Of a DNA stretch of 64,000 bases, positions 43,385 to 52,957 are shown piece after piece; the first letter of the stretch is position 1; each line of letters opens with the position of its first letter. The DNA comes from Chitinophaga vietnamensis (GTDB lineage: Bacteria > Bacteroidota > Bacteroidia > Chitinophagales > Chitinophagaceae), in NCBI RefSeq assembly GCF_902167635.1, contig NZ_CABHMS010000001.1:434001-498000 (forward strand). The letters are read 5' to 3'. The notes beneath the pieces were generated by a model. The model saw only the letters and a program-made list of their open reading frames with translations. It ran no database searches and had not been told where the DNA came from. A program made the translations under genes and the position numbers.

Positions 43385-44308
43385 TCACGAGCTTTGGCGG
43401 GGAAATAATTGTTCCATCGCCTCGTCAATAGTGGGGTAAGAGAAGAGGAAGCCGGTGTCTTGTATTTTTTGGGAAGATACTTTCACGCTTTTGAGCACTT
43501 CCACGCTCATCTCGCCCATGGCGGCTTTCAGGAGGAAGGCCGGTACATAGGTGGTGATGAAACTGCCTCCTTTGGCGGCGCGGGCCATGCTCAGGATGAG
43601 TTCACGGTTGGTAACGGGGTAGGGCGCTACGGCATTGTAGATGCCTTCCAGTCGGTCGTTGACGATGGCATTGAAGTAAAGGCGCACCAGGTCCTGCAGG
43701 TGTATCCAGCTGATGTATTGATCGCCGGAACCGAGGATGGTGGCCAGTCCGAAGCGGAGCGGCTTATAAAATTCTTTCAGGGCGCCGCCATCCCTGCTCA
43801 GGGCAAGGCCTGTACGAAATATGACCAGCTTCTTATCCAGCGTGGTTACCTGGCTGATACTGTCTTCCCAGTTACGGGTGATAGTGCCGAGATAATCAGT
43901 AGCGGCGGGATCTGTTTCAGTAAAGGTATGACCTGTAAAAGCGCCATAGTAGCCAGTTGCAGAGGCGCTGATCACTTTTTTTACCTTGTTGGGGGTGGTA
44001 GCCAGCGTTTTCACCAGCAGCTCGCTGCTACGGGTACGGCTCTTTTCCAGTTCTTCTTTGCGGGCGGCAGTCCAGCGTTTGTCGGCCACATTGGCGCCTG
44101 CCAGGTGTACAATATAATCGGCCTGCTGCAAGGCAGCAGTGTCAATGGTCTGGTTATTAATGTCCCATCGGGCGTAAGTTACCTGCTCGTTGTTGCCTTT
44201 CTCCGGCCTCCTGGTGAGGATGATCACCTTGTAACCCCGCTCCAGCAGGAGCCGGGTCAAAGCCGTGCCTACCAGCCCGGTTCCACCGGTAATGATAACG
44301 GTCTCCAT
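43385..44308 (-). CDS. TIGR01777-type NAD-dependent epimerase, second paralogue
   Basis: The 307-residue extended SDR has the nucleotide motif TGGTGLVG at the N-terminus, YIVHLAGANVADKRWT, SATGYYG in the active-site region and the family C-terminal domain (about 250-300). It is a distinct paralogue of the gene at 3841-4788 and is closer to the classical SDR39U1/YfcH pattern. Substrate unknown. The gene ends ten bases from palindrome A3. Confidence 0.9.
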   Translation of the reverse strand: METVIITGGTGLVGTALTRLLLERGYKVIILTRRPEKGNNEQVTYARWDINNQTIDTAALQQADYIVHLAGANVADKRWTAARKEELEKSRTRSSELLVKTLATTPNKVKKVISASATGYYGAFTGHTFTETDPAATDYLGTITRNWEDSISQVTTLDKKLVIFRTGLALSRDGGALKEFYKPLRFGLATILGSGDQYISWIHLQDLVRLYFNAIVNDRLEGIYNAVAPYPVTNRELILSMARAAKGGSFITTYVPAFLLKAAMGEMSVEVLKSVKVSSQKIQDTGFLFSYPTIDEAMEQLFPRQSS

Positions 44309-44483
44309 TCAGTATTGTCTGCTTTTAAAATATTTTAATAAAATTACACAATAAATCATCCCTTTTGGTATTAATGTAGTCAGGAACACTTGTGTATCAG
44401 ATATGTAAATTGCCATCTTATTTTCTAAATTTTAATGTAAGTTTGAAACTCACACCGTCAAACATTTGAAATATCCAAGAAGC

Positions 44484-46010
44484 ATGCATACGCTATCCCG
44501 CATTCAACTTTTACTACTGCTGCTGCTTTTCGCCGGCACCACAGCAATGGCGCAGAAAATATCCTATTCGGAACCTGAAAAGGACGACTATAAAAGCACC
44601 GAGTTTGAAATCATTGGTAAAGTGGCTGGCAATATTCTCGTATACAAAACAGATCGTGGCGACTATGCCGTTTCCGTATACGATAATACCATGCAGCTGA
44701 AAGAAAGGGTGAAACTGGATTTCCTGCCCAGGAAAGTGATCAGCATGGACTTTGTAGCCTATCCCAACAAAGTACTGATGATATACCAGTTCCAGCGGAA
44801 AGACGCCGTGTACAGCTTCTGCGCCACCATGACCCCGGATGCGAAATTCCTCGATGCCCCCGTCATGATCGACTCCACCCGCATCGGCATGTATTCCAAG
44901 GAAAATAAAGTGTATTCGATGGAAGTGTCGGAAGATAAAAATCGTATCATGATCTACAAGATCAACCAGGACAAGGAAGATAACAACGTGTTCTATACTT
45001 TCCTGTACGACAGCACCATGGCGCTGGTGAACAACAGCCGCCTCTCGCTGCCCATGCATAACAAGAAATTCTTCCTCAGTAATTTCAACCTCACCAACGA
45101 CGGCGATTTTATCTTCAATAAGCTGGAACGTACCAACAACCGCGATTACGTAGTGAGCGGCAACATGATCGTGAAACGCGCGCAGATAGACAGTTTCGAT
45201 GTAACGCCCATGCAGTTCAGCAACCAGCTGCTTGATGAGGTGAAGATGAAACTCGATAACAACCACAATACTGCGCTGGTCACAGCTTTCTATTACAAAC
45301 AGAAAAGAGGGAACGTAGAAGGAGTATACCTCTACAAATATGATTTCAAGAAGAACGAGAAATTATATGAGAAGACGATGGTCTTCTCCAACGACCTTAA
45401 ACTGAACGCCCGCGGGGAATCCAGTACCAATGCGGCTTTCAACGATTACTTTATCCGCAAGATCATCAATACGGCGAATGGCGGTTTTCTGCTCACAGCA
45501 GAATCTTTTTCCACCTCTTCCCGCTACCAGCCCTGGAACCGCTGGAACTACATGTACGGCAGCCCGTACAGCGGCATCTATTCTCCCTATTATTTCTCTC
45601 CCTATTCTCCATGGTATTATAATCCCTGGTATTGGAACAATTCACAGGGCCTCCGTTATCATTATGATGATATCGTGATCCTCGCCTTCGATGAGGAAGG
45701 CAACCCGCAATGGAATAACCTGGTGCGCAAAAGCCAGTATGATGATAACGCCGATCTGTACCTCTCTTACCTGATGGTGAATGTGGGCAGTGAACTGCGC
45801 TTCCTCTATAATGAGCTGGACAGAAGGAACTATATCCTCACCGACAACAGCCTGGCGCCCGGCGGCAAGGTAAACCGCCTGCCCACGCTGCGCAATCTGG
45901 ATAAGGGTTTTACCTTTATGCCCCGTTACGGTAAGCAGATCAGTGCACGCACTGTAGTAATACCATGCATATACAGGAATTATATTTGCTTTGCTAAAAT
46001 TGACTTTTAA
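44484..46010 (+). CDS. Exported hypothetical protein
   Basis: The protein of about 508 residues has a clear signal peptide (poly-Leu core, cleavage after TAMAQ). The mature part is rich in beta strands, with a repeating strand-turn rhythm that could be a beta-propeller, and a Pro/Tyr/Trp-rich loop (about 355-390, containing SPYYFSPYSPWYYNPW). No enzyme motif is recognised. The upstream TTG at 44466 would precede the signal peptide, so the ATG at 44484 is chosen. The membrane protein gene starts 16 bases after the stop. Confidence 0.75.
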   Translation: MHTLSRIQLLLLLLLFAGTTAMAQKISYSEPEKDDYKSTEFEIIGKVAGNILVYKTDRGDYAVSVYDNTMQLKERVKLDFLPRKVISMDFVAYPNKVLMIYQFQRKDAVYSFCATMTPDAKFLDAPVMIDSTRIGMYSKENKVYSMEVSEDKNRIMIYKINQDKEDNNVFYTFLYDSTMALVNNSRLSLPMHNKKFFLSNFNLTNDGDFIFNKLERTNNRDYVVSGNMIVKRAQIDSFDVTPMQFSNQLLDEVKMKLDNNHNTALVTAFYYKQKRGNVEGVYLYKYDFKKNEKLYEKTMVFSNDLKLNARGESSTNAAFNDYFIRKIINTANGGFLLTAESFSTSSRYQPWNRWNYMYGSPYSGIYSPYYFSPYSPWYYNPWYWNNSQGLRYHYDDIVILAFDEEGNPQWNNLVRKSQYDDNADLYLSYLMVNVGSELRFLYNELDRRNYILTDNSLAPGGKVNRLPTLRNLDKGFTFMPRYGKQISARTVVIPCIYRNYICFAKIDF

Positions 46011-46013
46011 TCA

Positions 46014-46021
46014 CACCTTTG
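46014..46021 (+). promoter_or_regulatory. Near-consensus -7 box at the gene 46026 start
   Basis: TTTG (45990-45993), 20 bases, then CACCTTTG differs from consensus only in its first base. It ends five bases before the GTG start codon, so a transcript from it would be leaderless or begin within the gene. Confidence 0.35.
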
Positions 46022-46025
46022 CACT

Positions 46026-47006
46026 GTGATAAGATTTTTCCGTTCAGGCAATCCGCTTACGGTATTGCTGTTGTTGATATACACGCTGATCATCAAGTTT
46101 TTTTACCTGATCCATCCGAAAACGTTTGTGGCAGATGGATCGGAAGGACTATTGTACGGACTGCTGACCCGCTGGCTGCATAGCCTGGTGGGCGATAGTC
46201 CTCTCTTTTTCACATCTGTTACGGTGCTGGTTTTATTGCTGCAATCGCTGCTGTTCACCCGCATCATCAATCACCATCGCCTGTTTGCCAAGCCTACCTA
46301 TCTGCCGGCGATGTGTTTCCTGTTGTTTACTTCCATGTTGGAGTCGTGGAACGTGTTTTCGCCGGCCTTGCTGGTGAATATGATCATGCTCTGGGTATTT
46401 TCCAGTATAACGGAGCTGTATACACGTACTTCCGCCCGTGATGTGGTGTTCAATATTGGTTTTGCATTGGGTATCTGCGGCTTGTTCTATTTTCCGGCCA
46501 TTATCTTTTGTGTGTTGCTGCTGGTGAGTATGCTGATCATGCGGGCTTTCCGGCTGGCGGAGTGGATCATTGCGCTGCTGGGGTTGATCTGTCCTTTGTA
46601 CTTGCTGGGCACTTATCTGTTTTTGACGGGGCAGATGACGTTGCTGCGCAAGATCCCGAACATCGGCTTTTCCCTGCCGATGATCACTGATTATAAGGTA
46701 TGGGGCGCCATGGTGGCTTGTTTGCTGTTCTTTGTGATTGGCTGGCTGCTGTTGCAGCGTCCTTTGAAGAAGATGCTGATACAGGTGCGCAAGATATGGG
46801 CGGCATTGATCATTTATGTGCTGGTGGCGGTGCTGGTGCCGTTTTTCAATGTGCATTTCTCTCCGGCCTACTGGGTGCTGGCAGTATTGCCGATATCCAT
46901 GTTTGCCGGCAACGTGTTCTGGTCTGTTACCAATGAAACCTTCGCGAATATCATCCATTTTATTACGCTGGCCTATGTGATCGTGATGCAATACTTTAGC
47001 CGGTAG
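46026..47006 (+). CDS. Hypothetical polytopic membrane protein
   Basis: The 326-residue protein has about nine hydrophobic segments and starts with GTG (MIRFFRSGNP). The layout is similar to the Bacteroidota DUF6427-type membrane proteins, though this is only a tentative comparison. It has no transporter or enzyme motif. The 16-base gap to the exported protein gene suggests cotranscription, although a near-consensus promoter box also lies just before the start. Confidence 0.7.
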   Translation: MIRFFRSGNPLTVLLLLIYTLIIKFFYLIHPKTFVADGSEGLLYGLLTRWLHSLVGDSPLFFTSVTVLVLLLQSLLFTRIINHHRLFAKPTYLPAMCFLLFTSMLESWNVFSPALLVNMIMLWVFSSITELYTRTSARDVVFNIGFALGICGLFYFPAIIFCVLLLVSMLIMRAFRLAEWIIALLGLICPLYLLGTYLFLTGQMTLLRKIPNIGFSLPMITDYKVWGAMVACLLFFVIGWLLLQRPLKKMLIQVRKIWAALIIYVLVAVLVPFFNVHFSPAYWVLAVLPISMFAGNVFWSVTNETFANIIHFITLAYVIVMQYFSR

Positions 47007-47194
47007 CATCATTTTAAAATACTGATTTACAGTAATTTGTTAAAACGGGACGAGCGGCACTGGAAAATTGCGAATGGCGAAGTAATTTTGTGCTTTCCAG
47101 GTATTTTTGTCATGATAGATAATTGTGATATGAAACGCCGGGAAGCGAATCATTTTTAAGCATTTTTTACTACATAAACACAAAACATTTTCAG

Positions 47195-47887
47195 ATGAAA
47201 TTTGGTGTTGTCACCTTTCCGGGTTCTAACTGTGATCATGATATGATTGATTCCCTGCGCTACGATCTGGGTCAGGAAGTTATAGAGCTGTGGCACAAGG
47301 ATAAAGACCTGAGCGCATTTAGCACAAAAGATTGTATCGTATTGCCAGGCGGTTTCTCTTATGGGGATTACCTGCGTTGCGGCGCTATTGCGAGGTTCAG
47401 CCCGATGATGCAGAGCGTGATCGAGTTTGCCAATAAAGGTGGCCGTGTGATCGGCGTATGTAATGGTTTCCAGGTGCTGTGCGAAGCGGGCCTGCTGCCA
47501 GGCGTACTGCTGCAGAACCGTAACCAGCAGTTCATCTGCAAAAATATCTATCTGAAAAGCGAAAATACCACCGCTTCCCTCACTAAAGATGTAACCGGCC
47601 GCCCGCTGATGATACCCATCGCCCATGGCGAAGGACGTTTCTATGCTGATGAAGCAACGATCGACAGCCTTTTCAAAAATAACCAGGTACTCTTCCGCTA
47701 TTGCGATGAGTTTGGCAATATCATTGATGAAGCCAACTACAATGGCGCGATCCATAATATCGCAGGCATCTGCAACAAAGAGAGAAATGTATTTGGAATG
47801 ATGCCTCACCCGGAAAGAGCCACCAGCGCGATCTTAGGTAATACCGACGGTCAGCTGATCTTCCAGAGCTTAATCAACAACAACTGA
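47195..47887 (+). CDS. purQ: Phosphoribosylformylglycinamidine synthase, glutaminase subunit
   Basis: The 230-residue class I glutamine amidotransferase supplies ammonia for the fourth step of purine synthesis. The nucleophile Cys lies in [11 protein letters not shown] (near residue 89) and the catalytic His/Glu in MMPHPERAT (near 208), with the N-terminal FPGSNCDHD family motif. The partner purL is not in the window. A separate purQ implies the small-PurL multi-subunit enzyme or a diverged use. The following DsbD-type gene begins 36 bases on. Confidence 0.95.
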   Translation: MKFGVVTFPGSNCDHDMIDSLRYDLGQEVIELWHKDKDLSAFSTKDCIVLPGGFSYGDYLRCGAIARFSPMMQSVIEFANKGGRVIGVCNGFQVLCEAGLLPGVLLQNRNQQFICKNIYLKSENTTASLTKDVTGRPLMIPIAHGEGRFYADEATIDSLFKNNQVLFRYCDEFGNIIDEANYNGAIHNIAGICNKERNVFGMMPHPERATSAILGNTDGQLIFQSLINNN

Positions 47888-47922
47888 TAAAATCAACCAA
47901 CCAACCAATTAAAAAGAAAAGC

Positions 47923-48378
47923 ATGAAAAAATTATTAACAGTACTGGCTTTGTTTGCGCTGCCCATTCTGGCGAGCGCACAGATCGAGAACCCGGTGAAA
48001 TGGAACTTCTCTTCCAAGAAAGTAAACGCCACTACCTACGAAGTGCACATGACCGCCAACATCGACGCTGGCTGGCACCTGTACGCACAGGAAGCAGGTG
48101 AAGGCCCGGTTCCTACCTCTTTCAAATTCACTAAAAACCCGCTGGCAGCTACCACCGGTAAAGTGAAAGAAAGCGGTAAACTGCACAAGGCTTTTGACAA
48201 AAACTTCAACTCCGAACTGAAATACTACGAAAACTCCGTGGATTTCGTTCAAACAGTAACCGTGAAAGGTAAAGCTGCCACCAAAGTAAAAGGTTCCGTG
48301 GAATTTATGGTATGCGATGACCACCAGTGCCTGCCTCCAAAAGAACTGGAATTTACGGTGAGTGTGGGAGGAAAATAA
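47923..48378 (+). CDS. Exported DsbD N-terminal-domain protein
   Basis: The 151-residue protein has a signal peptide (cleavage near ASAQ) and one domain of the DsbD alpha / DsbC-like disulfide-corrector type: PVKWNFSSKKVNATTYEVHM, then GWHLYAQ and EFMVCDDHQCLPPKELEF, with the Cys pair CDDHQC. It matches the N-terminal domain of the next gene in order of motifs, so it is probably a stand-alone partner that passes electrons to or from periplasmic substrates. Confidence 0.85.
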   Translation: MKKLLTVLALFALPILASAQIENPVKWNFSSKKVNATTYEVHMTANIDAGWHLYAQEAGEGPVPTSFKFTKNPLAATTGKVKESGKLHKAFDKNFNSELKYYENSVDFVQTVTVKGKAATKVKGSVEFMVCDDHQCLPPKELEFTVSVGGK

Positions 48379-48486
48379 ATTGCACCCGGTCATTACAGAT
48401 AAAAATGATTATTCAAACGAGTTCCTCCATCAGGGAACTCGTTTGTAGTTTTCTTTCACCTATATTATTTAAAGCCTATTGACTTT

Positions 48487-50505
48487 ATGAAGCACCTGCT
48501 TTCATTACTGATAATACCTGTTCTCGCTGTTTTTGCCTTGTCCGCAAAAGCGCAGGAACAGGGGCCTAAGCCTGTGAAATGGCAATACTCCGCAGAAAAA
48601 AAGAGCGACCAGGAATATGTGCTGCACCTGAAAGGCGCCATAGAAAAGGGTTGGCAGCTCTTTTCCACTACCATGGGTAACGATGATCCTAATACAAGGG
48701 TAGTGCTGGACAGCGCCACAGGCGCCATTACCGGCATCACGGAAAAGGGTATGCTTGAAAATAAGAAAGAACCACTCTTCGATAACCTCGAAGTAAAATA
48801 CTTTGAAAACGAAGTGGAACTGCTGGCCGACGTGAAGCTGAAAGGCGCGACCGACAAGCTCTCCGGCACAATCAACTACATGGCGCTCAAAGGCCAGGAT
48901 GCCATACCTGAAGAAGAAAAATTCAGCGTGGAGATACCCAAAGGCGCTACTGATGCTACTACTGCCGCTACTGCGCCAAAAAATGATATAGCGGAAGATG
49001 ATGCTTCCAACAAATCGCTGTGGTGGATCTTCCTCGCCAGTTTTGGTGGTGGCTTCATTGCGCTGATCACGCCTTGCGTGTTCTCCATGATCCCGATCAC
49101 GGTGAGCTTCTTCACCAAACGTAGCAAAACAAGGGCAGAAGGTATCAAAAATGCATTTACCTATTCCCTGTCTATCATTTTGATTTATACGTTCCTGGGT
49201 TTCCTGATCACCAGAATATTCGGCGCCAGCGCCCTGAACAGCCTTGCCAGCAACGGGGTCGCGAACATGATCTTCTTCGTGATCTTCCTCTTGTTCGGCT
49301 TTTCTTTCCTGGGTGCATTCGAGATTTCACTGCCGAGTTCCTGGGCAAGCGTATCGGATTCCAAAGCAGGCATGGGCAGCATGGTGGGCATCTTCTTTAT
49401 GGCGCTTACACTGGCGATTGTATCTTTCTCCTGTACTGGTCCTATTCTCGGCAACCTGTTGGTGCTGGCGGCGAAAGGCGGTAACACCGGCCCGCTGGTA
49501 GGGATGTTTGGCTTCTCGCTGGCCCTGGCCATTCCGTTCTCGTTGTTTGCATTGTTCCCCAGTTTGTTGAACAAGATCGGCAAATCAGGTGGATGGCTCA
49601 ACGCAGTGAAAGTGGTGCTGGGCTTCCTGGAACTGGCCCTGGCATTGAAGTTCCTGTCGAACGTAGATATGGCTTATCACTGGAACATGCTGGACCGCGA
49701 GATTTTCCTCGCATTGTGGATCGCCATCTTCAGCCTCCTGGGATTGTACCTGATTGGTAAGATAAAACTGAGCCACGACAGCGACGTGCCTTTCCTGACG
49801 GTTACCCGCCTGTGTTTCGCGATCATTACTTTCACCTTTGTGGTGTACATGCTCCCGGGCATGTGGGGCGCGCCTTTGAAAGGTATCAGCGGATTTTTGC
49901 CACATGAAGGTTCACAGGATTTTAATCTGAACAGATCATTGGTAGATATACAGGCAGCACTGGAAAGTGGTGCTGGTGGCGGATCTGGTAATAATAACGC
50001 CAATACCATCAAACCTAAAAAACTGGTGGGTATCCTGCATTCCGAAATTCCGGGTGTGGAAAATGTTTTCTTTGACTACGATGAAGCGCTGGCAGCAGCA
50101 AAGGCCGCTAACAAGCCACTGATGCTGGATTTCACGGGTCATACCTGTGTGAATTGCCGCAAATTCGAGAAGTCGGTGCTTTCCAATCCTAAAGTGATGA
50201 AAGTGCTCCGCAACGAATTTATCGTGGCATCACTGTATACAGATGAAAAAACATCATTGCCTGAAAACGAGCAATTTGTTTCAAAATTTGATGGAACAAA
50301 AGTGCAGAATGTAGGTCAGCGCAATCTCGACCTGGAAGCGATGCACTTCAACCGTAATTCGCAGCCATACTACATTCCCGTGGATCTGGAAGGTAAGGCC
50401 CTGGTGAACAAAGGTTATGGCTATGATCCGAAGGAAGATGTGGAAGAGTTTTTAAAATACCTCGACGCTGCCAAAGCAGAATTTGCTAAACGCACTGGTA
50501 AATAA
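48487..50505 (+). CDS. dsbD: Thiol:disulfide interchange protein DsbD
   Basis: The 672-residue membrane protein carries reducing power across the inner membrane. A signal peptide and DsbD-alpha-like domain (about 22-160) come first. The CcdA-like eight-helix core (about 178-480) has Cys in LITPCVF and SFSCTGP, and a C-terminal thioredoxin domain has CVNC at 554-557. The N-terminal domain lacks the Cys pair of the smaller upstream protein, so the latter may supply that function. A terminator follows. Confidence 0.93.
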   Translation: MKHLLSLLIIPVLAVFALSAKAQEQGPKPVKWQYSAEKKSDQEYVLHLKGAIEKGWQLFSTTMGNDDPNTRVVLDSATGAITGITEKGMLENKKEPLFDNLEVKYFENEVELLADVKLKGATDKLSGTINYMALKGQDAIPEEEKFSVEIPKGATDATTAATAPKNDIAEDDASNKSLWWIFLASFGGGFIALITPCVFSMIPITVSFFTKRSKTRAEGIKNAFTYSLSIILIYTFLGFLITRIFGASALNSLASNGVANMIFFVIFLLFGFSFLGAFEISLPSSWASVSDSKAGMGSMVGIFFMALTLAIVSFSCTGPILGNLLVLAAKGGNTGPLVGMFGFSLALAIPFSLFALFPSLLNKIGKSGGWLNAVKVVLGFLELALALKFLSNVDMAYHWNMLDREIFLALWIAIFSLLGLYLIGKIKLSHDSDVPFLTVTRLCFAIITFTFVVYMLPGMWGAPLKGISGFLPHEGSQDFNLNRSLVDIQAALESGAGGGSGNNNANTIKPKKLVGILHSEIPGVENVFFDYDEALAAAKAANKPLMLDFTGHTCVNCRKFEKSVLSNPKVMKVLRNEFIVASLYTDEKTSLPENEQFVSKFDGTKVQNVGQRNLDLEAMHFNRNSQPYYIPVDLEGKALVNKGYGYDPKEDVEEFLKYLDAAKAEFAKRTGK

Positions 50506-50510
50506 TCAAT

Positions 50511-50542
50511 AAAAAACCCCGCGAAGAGCGGGGTTTTTTATT
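50511..50542. terminator. Bidirectional terminator between dsbD and hisS
   Basis: A 12-base stem (50511-50522 with 50528-50539) with GC core and flanking A/T runs on both sides, between two convergent genes, six bases after the dsbD stop and six before the hisS stop. Confidence 0.92.
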
Positions 50543-50547
50543 TTATG

Positions 50548-51897
50548 TTAGAATTGATAAGACGATAGACTATCTGCCGAAACCTTCTCCTGCTGGCCTG
50601 TTTGCAGGTTCTTCACACTGAGCATATTTTCCTGCAGCTCAGATTCTCCGATGATCACTACATAAGGGATGCCTCGTTTGTCGGCATACTTCATTTGTTT
50701 ATCCATCTTGGCATTTTCGTGGAACAGTTCCGCTGCGATGCCTTTGGCGCGCAATGTGCCGAGGTGCCTGAAAGCCGCTCGGGTACTGGCTTCGCCAAGA
50801 TTGAGAAATAATACTCGGGTAGATTGCTGTGCAGTTTCAGGGAAGAGTTGCAGTTCTTCCAGCACATCATAAATACGGTCTACACCGAAGGAGATGCCTA
50901 CGCCGGAGATACCTTTGAGACCGAATAATCCGGTGAGGTCATCATAACGGCCACCGCCTCCGATGCTGCCCATTTTCACGGTGGGCGGTGCTTTCACTTC
51001 TACGATCATGCCGGTGTAGTAGTTGAGGCCGCGTGCAAGGGTGACATCGATGATGGGTGTAGTATTGAAATCCGTATAGCCTGCGTTGATCACGAAAGAA
51101 AGCTCTTCAATGCCTTTGAGGCCGGTGGGAGAGGCTTGCAGCAGGGTGCTGAGCTGTGCGAGTTTTTCATCGCTGCTGCCGGAGATGGCGAGGAACTTTT
51201 CGATGGTAGCGATGTCGCTGTCGCTAAGGCCTCGTTCCTGTAATTCTTTTCTCACGCCATCAGCCCCGATCTTATCCAATTTATCGATGGCGATGGTGAT
51301 ATCGGTGAGCAGGTCTTGTTTGCCGATCACTTCAGCGAGGCCGCTCAATATTTTACGGTTGTTGATGCGCAGTTCATAGCCTTGCAGGCCGAGTTTGGTG
51401 AATACGGTATCGTAAATCAGCAGTAATTCAATTTCATTGATGAGGGAATTGCTGCCTACCACATCGGCGTCGCATTGATAGAACTCGCGGTAGCGGCCTC
51501 TTTGCGGGTTATCTGCACGCCATACGGGCTGCATCTGGTAGCGTTTGAAAGGGAGCGCCAGTTCATTTTGGTTCATCACTACATAGCGTGCGAAGGGAAT
51601 GGTGAGATCATAGCGCAAAGCTTTTTCACTGATGGCAGCTACCAGTTCGCGGGTATTGGTTGCCTTTTGTGCTTTGGGAAATATTTCGCCATTATTCAGC
51701 ACTTTGAACATGAGTTTATCGCCTTCTTCGCCGTATTTACCGGTGAGGGTGGACATGTTCTCCATGGCGGGCGTTTCCAGCGGCTGGAAGCCGAATACCT
51801 CAAAGGTTTCGCGGATGGTCTGGAAAATATAGTTACGCTTTCTCACGATCACCGGGCCAAAATCACGGGTGCCTTTAGGAATGCCGGGTTTTATCAT
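50548..51897 (-). CDS. hisS: Histidyl-tRNA synthetase
   Basis: The 449-residue class II enzyme has motif 2 (QPVWRADNPQRGRYREFYQCD), the histidine-binding HisA-type motifs LARGLNYYTG and GGGGRYDDL, and a C-terminal anticodon-binding domain. It begins at an ATG 18 bases downstream of the phosphatase stop on the same strand, so both may be transcribed together. Confidence 0.97.
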   Translation of the reverse strand: MIKPGIPKGTRDFGPVIVRKRNYIFQTIRETFEVFGFQPLETPAMENMSTLTGKYGEEGDKLMFKVLNNGEIFPKAQKATNTRELVAAISEKALRYDLTIPFARYVVMNQNELALPFKRYQMQPVWRADNPQRGRYREFYQCDADVVGSNSLINEIELLLIYDTVFTKLGLQGYELRINNRKILSGLAEVIGKQDLLTDITIAIDKLDKIGADGVRKELQERGLSDSDIATIEKFLAISGSSDEKLAQLSTLLQASPTGLKGIEELSFVINAGYTDFNTTPIIDVTLARGLNYYTGMIVEVKAPPTVKMGSIGGGGRYDDLTGLFGLKGISGVGISFGVDRIYDVLEELQLFPETAQQSTRVLFLNLGEASTRAAFRHLGTLRAKGIAAELFHENAKMDKQMKYADKRGIPYVVIIGESELQENMLSVKNLQTGQQEKVSADSLSSYQF

Positions 51898-51915
51898 CTC
51901 AAAAAAATTAAAGTT

Positions 51916-52353
51916 TTATTGTTCATTGTTTACAATCCTTTCGCAGGCTTTGTAGATCATGTTATACACAGGTGCGAAGAGCGCATCATCGTACCAGGGG
52001 TCTGGCACTTCCTGTTGCGCTTCCAGCAGGAAATGGACTTTGGCTTTGTCGGCCTCATTGCGTGCTTTGCGCAGTACGTCTGTATAATTGCTGCGGTCCA
52101 TCACATAGATGCGGTCGAAGTGATCGAAGTCGGCCTGCTGGAATTGCCGTCCTCTCAGGCCGGAGATATCGATGCCATGTCTGCGGGCTTCTTTCACGGA
52201 GCGGTGATCGGGCGGATCGCCTACGTGCCAGCCGCCGGTGCCGGCCGAATCAATTTCCCAGGAGGGATGCTGCTTTGCTGCCAGATGCCTCATGATCCCT
52301 TCTGCCAGTGGCGACCGGCAGATGTTTCCGAGGCATACCATCAAGATCTTCAT
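51916..52353 (-). CDS. Low-molecular-weight protein-tyrosine phosphatase
   Basis: The 145-residue phosphatase has the N-terminal P-loop CLGNICRSP (nucleophile Cys 7) and the general acid Asp in DPWYDD near 120, so it should be active. The ATG at 52353 places the P-loop at the usual distance, and an upstream start at 52383 would add ten residues not found in the family. Possible targets include tyrosine-phosphorylated capsule kinases, but none is encoded nearby. Confidence 0.94.
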   Translation of the reverse strand: MKILMVCLGNICRSPLAEGIMRHLAAKQHPSWEIDSAGTGGWHVGDPPDHRSVKEARRHGIDISGLRGRQFQQADFDHFDRIYVMDRSNYTDVLRKARNEADKAKVHFLLEAQQEVPDPWYDDALFAPVYNMIYKACERIVNNEQ

Positions 52354-52695
52354 GCGAAAAAATATGTTAATATCAGCCCGCAAACCTACAAGATATTATG
52401 GAAATGTTTACTCATTTGCATCTTGGTTTAAAGATTATCATAAAAAGTTATGATAAAATATAATGGGAAGATGGAGCAGATAAAAGGCTCGCCAGCAAGG
52501 GTTTAACAGTGATTTGTCTTTAATTTGCATATATATCCTGATTTTTATCTGTAAAAAAACTGCGAGATGAAAAAAGCTTCAAACAGCGGCTGGGGTTGCA
52601 AATGAGCGGGTCTTGAAAGGTTTTTTTTAACAATCTTCTAAACTTTTGAATGCCTGATTAAAAAATATTTTTTTGTATACTTGTAAATCGCAATC
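52354..52695. other. AT-rich intergenic region
   Basis: 342 bases between divergent genes with homopolymer runs (T8 near 52620, T7 near 52670). A 12-codon frame at 52567-52605 exists, but its coding status is doubtful. Near 52675-52682 TATACTTG is one base off the -7 consensus and could serve the next gene. Confidence 0.4.
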
Positions 52696-52938
52696 ATGGA
52701 AATGCAGGACGAACAAACAAACAGACGCATCGAAAATAAATATCGGCCTTTGGGCGAATTGATCAGGGGTTTATTCTTTATTCTCTTTGGTCTGTTCGCA
52801 ATATTTGCAGAGAAGCTGGGCTTGGGAGAGTTTCGATTATCTCCAACCTGGATGACTATTATCGGAGTAGTATTATTACTGTATGGTCTTTTCAGGATGT
52901 ATAATGGAGCAAGAAAACTTTTTTTTAACAGGAACTAA
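52696..52938 (+). CDS. Small membrane protein upstream of the PstS-like gene
   Basis: The 80-residue protein has a charged N-terminal 25 residues and two membrane helices (about 26-42 and 52-70). It has no recognised domain. It ends 19 bases before the substrate-binding protein gene, with a shared GGAGGA ribosome-binding site in between, so they are likely cotranscribed. Confidence 0.7.
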   Translation: MEMQDEQTNRRIENKYRPLGELIRGLFFILFGLFAIFAEKLGLGEFRLSPTWMTIIGVVLLLYGLFRMYNGARKLFFNRN

Positions 52939-52957
52939 GCGACTGGAGGAGCGTAAT

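Noticed and set aside
52567-52605. Twelve-codon frame encoding MKKASNSGWGCK
   Set aside because: The Gly/Trp/Cys end is suggestive of a small peptide, but there is no ribosome-binding site of note, no processing or export gene nearby, and such short frames occur by chance.
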